Shown here: one piece after another, positions 4,553 through 5,900 of the stretch
How positions within the stretch are numbered: position 1 is the stretch's first letter
Layout: each line of letters opens with the position of its first letter
Assembly: GCA_900552725.1 (NCBI GenBank)
Contig: USAT01000109.1
Location: 1 to 5,900, forward strand
Reading direction: 5' to 3'
DNA: 5,900 nucleotides
Source: an uncultured Eubacteriales bacterium
Lineage (GTDB): Bacteria; Bacillota; Clostridia; Oscillospirales; Oscillospiraceae
Translations under genes and position numbers: made by a program
The notes under the pieces: model-generated
Database searches by the model: none
What the model was told of the DNA's origin: nothing
What the model saw: only the letters and a program-made list of their open reading frames with translations

Positions 4553-5900
4553 ATGCAAAGAGAATCCTTCGGCTCCCGGCTGGGCTTCCTGCTGGTGAGC
4601 GCGGGCTGCGCCATCGGCATCGGCAACGTGTGGCGCTTCCCTTACATCGCCGGCAAGAACGGCGGCGGCTACTTCGTTCTCTTCTACCTGCTCTGCCTGC
4701 TCGTGATGGGCGTGCCCGTGCTGACGATGGAACTTGCGGTCGGCCGCGCGAGCCGCAGGAGCGCCGTGCTCTCCTATAAGACGCTGGAAAAGCCCGGTCA
4801 GAAATGGCACATCCACGGCTGGTTCTGCCTGCTCGGCTGCTACCTGCTGATGATGTACTACACCACCGTCTCCGGCTGGATGGTCAGCTACTTTGGCAAG
4901 TTCCTCACCGGCGCGTTCCATTCCGGCATGAGCACGGATGAGGTCGCGAGCGCCTTCGGCGCGATGCTCTCCTCCCCCGGCGAAATGGCGCTCTGGGCCG
5001 AGGTCGTGGTCGTCGCGGGCTTTCTGGTCTGCTCCTTCGGCCTGCAAAAGGGCCTTGAGCGCGTGACGAAGGTCATGATGCTCTGCCTGCTGGTGCTCAT
5101 TCTCGTGCTCGCCGTTCACAGCCTGACGCTCTCCGGCGCGGCGGAGGGCATGAAGTTCTATCTGGTCCCCTCGATGGATTCCATCCGCGAAAACGGCTTC
5201 GGCAGCCTTGTCACCGACGCGATGAATCAGGCGTTCTTCACGCTCTCGCTCGGCATCGCCGCCATGGAGATCTTCGGCAGCTACATGAGCGACGAGCACA
5301 CCCTGCCCGGCGAAGCCGTGCGCATCTGCGCGCTCGACACCTTCGTGGCGCTGATGGCGGGCACCATCATCTTCCCCGCCTGCTTCACCTTCGGCGTGAC
5401 ACCGGACAACGGCCCCTCCCTGATTTTCCAGACGCTGCCGCCGGTCTTCATCAACATGGCGGGTGGGCGCTTCTGGGGCGCGCTGTTCTTCCTGTTCATG
5501 ATCTTCGCGAGCTTCTCCACCGTGCTGGCGGTGTTTGAAAACATCCTCGCCATCTGCATGGACACCTTCGGGATCAGCCGCAGGAAGGCCGTGCTCATCA
5601 ACGGCATCCTGATCGCCGTTCTCAGTCTGCCCTGCGTGTTCGGCTACAACATCTGGAGCGACTTCCGTCCCATCCTCGGCAAGGACGTGCTCGACAGCGA
5701 GGACTTCCTCGTGAGCAACCTCCTGCTGCCCATCGGCTCTCTTGTCTACCTTCTGTTCTGCGTCACCAAGTGGGGCTGGGGCTTTGACAAGTACATTGCC
5801 GAGGTCAACAAGGGCACGGGTGTCAAGCTCTCTCCCAAACTCAAGCCCTATTTCCAGTGGGTGCTGCCGGTTCTGATCGTCATCATCCTGCTGCAGGGTC
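4553..5900 (+). CDS. Neurotransmitter:sodium symporter (NSS/SLC6) family transporter (3' end cut by window edge)
   Basis: From ATG 4553 (GAGG nine bases upstream) 449 codons are open to the window edge. NSS proteins are LeuT-fold membrane transporters that use the sodium gradient to import amino acids or related amines. The hallmark first helix is present: AGCAIGIGNVWRFPY (17-31) followed by NGGGYF (36-41), with the unwound substrate/sodium segment. GVPVLTMELAVGR (53-65) is helix 2, NQAFFTLSLGIAAMEIFGSY (225-244) is the unwound helix 6, and FASFSTVLAVFENI (318-331) is helix 8 with the Ser/Thr pair of the second sodium site. A hydrophobic segment at 435-447 fits the 11th helix. Bacterial 11-helix members are about 445-455 residues, so very little is missing. 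The substrate cannot be read off. Arginine is mainly CGC (8 of 13) with one CGG, unlike the CGG-rich ABC portion, so a different origin is possible. Probably regulated by the divergent LysR gene. Confidence 0.93.
   Translation, partial: MQRESFGSRLGFLLVSAGCAIGIGNVWRFPYIAGKNGGGYFVLFYLLCLLVMGVPVLTMELAVGRASRRSAVLSYKTLEKPGQKWHIHGWFCLLGCYLLMMYYTTVSGWMVSYFGKFLTGAFHSGMSTDEVASAFGAMLSSPGEMALWAEVVVVAGFLVCSFGLQKGLERVTKVMMLCLLVLILVLAVHSLTLSGAAEGMKFYLVPSMDSIRENGFGSLVTDAMNQAFFTLSLGIAAMEIFGSYMSDEHTLPGEAVRICALDTFVALMAGTIIFPACFTFGVTPDNGPSLIFQTLPPVFINMAGGRFWGALFFLFMIFASFSTVLAVFENILAICMDTFGISRRKAVLINGILIAVLSLPCVFGYNIWSDFRPILGKDVLDSEDFLVSNLLLPIGSLVYLLFCVTKWGWGFDKYIAEVNKGTGVKLSPKLKPYFQWVLPVLIVIILLQG

Noticed and set aside
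4429..4626. Extension of LysR by 66 N-terminal residues
   Set aside because: It would run through the terminator-like hairpin and into the symporter coding start, while ATG 4428 has a strong ribosome site and begins the canonical helix-turn-helix.
4547..5299. Minus-strand 250-codon frame opposite the symporter
   Set aside because: Antisense shadow of the symporter gene; compositionally biased with no domain.
1..5900. CRISPR array, tRNA, rRNA, insertion sequence or toxin-antitoxin pair
   Set aside because: No regularly spaced direct repeats, tRNA-like cloverleaf, transposase or small paired genes were seen on either strand.

Overview
The window looks like a GC-rich Firmicute, most likely a gut clostridium of the Oscillospiraceae/Ruminococcaceae kind. 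The basis is a DegV-family gene, a type I-beta (Thermotoga/Bacillus-like) DAHP synthase, purine-rich Shine-Dalgarno sites, near-consensus sigma-A promoters with extended -10 boxes in short AT-richer gaps, and a GGGGCGGAC palindrome of a style familiar from such genomes. The assignment is inferred by eye from protein and promoter style; no search was run.

Layout. (1) 1-888, minus: a DegV-family lipid-binding protein, running off the left edge just before its expected C-terminus. (2) 889-1187: a 299-base divergent intergenic region with a very strong promoter for degV, a good promoter for the rightward gene, a perfect 8-bp inverted repeat and a 12-bp GC-rich palindrome. (3) 1188-3551, plus: one uninterrupted 787-codon reading frame whose first ~280 residues are DAHP synthase (aroF) and whose last ~505 residues are an ABC exporter half-transporter. 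(4) 3526-4428, minus: a LysR-type regulator, overlapping the ABC end tail-to-tail by 26 bases. (5) 4429-4552: a compact divergent control region with overlapping promoters, dyad elements and a terminator-like hairpin. (6) 4553-5900, plus: a neurotransmitter:sodium symporter (NSS/SLC6, LeuT fold), running off the right edge close to its end.

The main anomaly is the aroF/ABC chimera. The DAHP synthase stops inside the strand after its DPSH motif and lacks the last barrel elements, which carry two of the four metal ligands. The ABC half begins exactly where the first transmembrane helix should have ended. Glycine codon choice also changes at the join. This looks like an in-frame deletion or an assembly joint between two unrelated genes at a short shared Leu-Val-Pro-Pro-Leu-coding stretch, and not like a designed bifunctional enzyme. 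If real, the strain has lost this DAHP synthase and this exporter; if not, the contig is misjoined near 2020-2042.

Functionally, degV and aroF are back-to-back housekeeping-type genes. The lysR/NSS pair has the classic arrangement of a LysR regulator divergent from its target, so the regulator probably controls amino-acid uptake by the symporter. I did not find a convincing undescribed system; the chimera and the dense control region at 4447-4514 are the points most worth checking.
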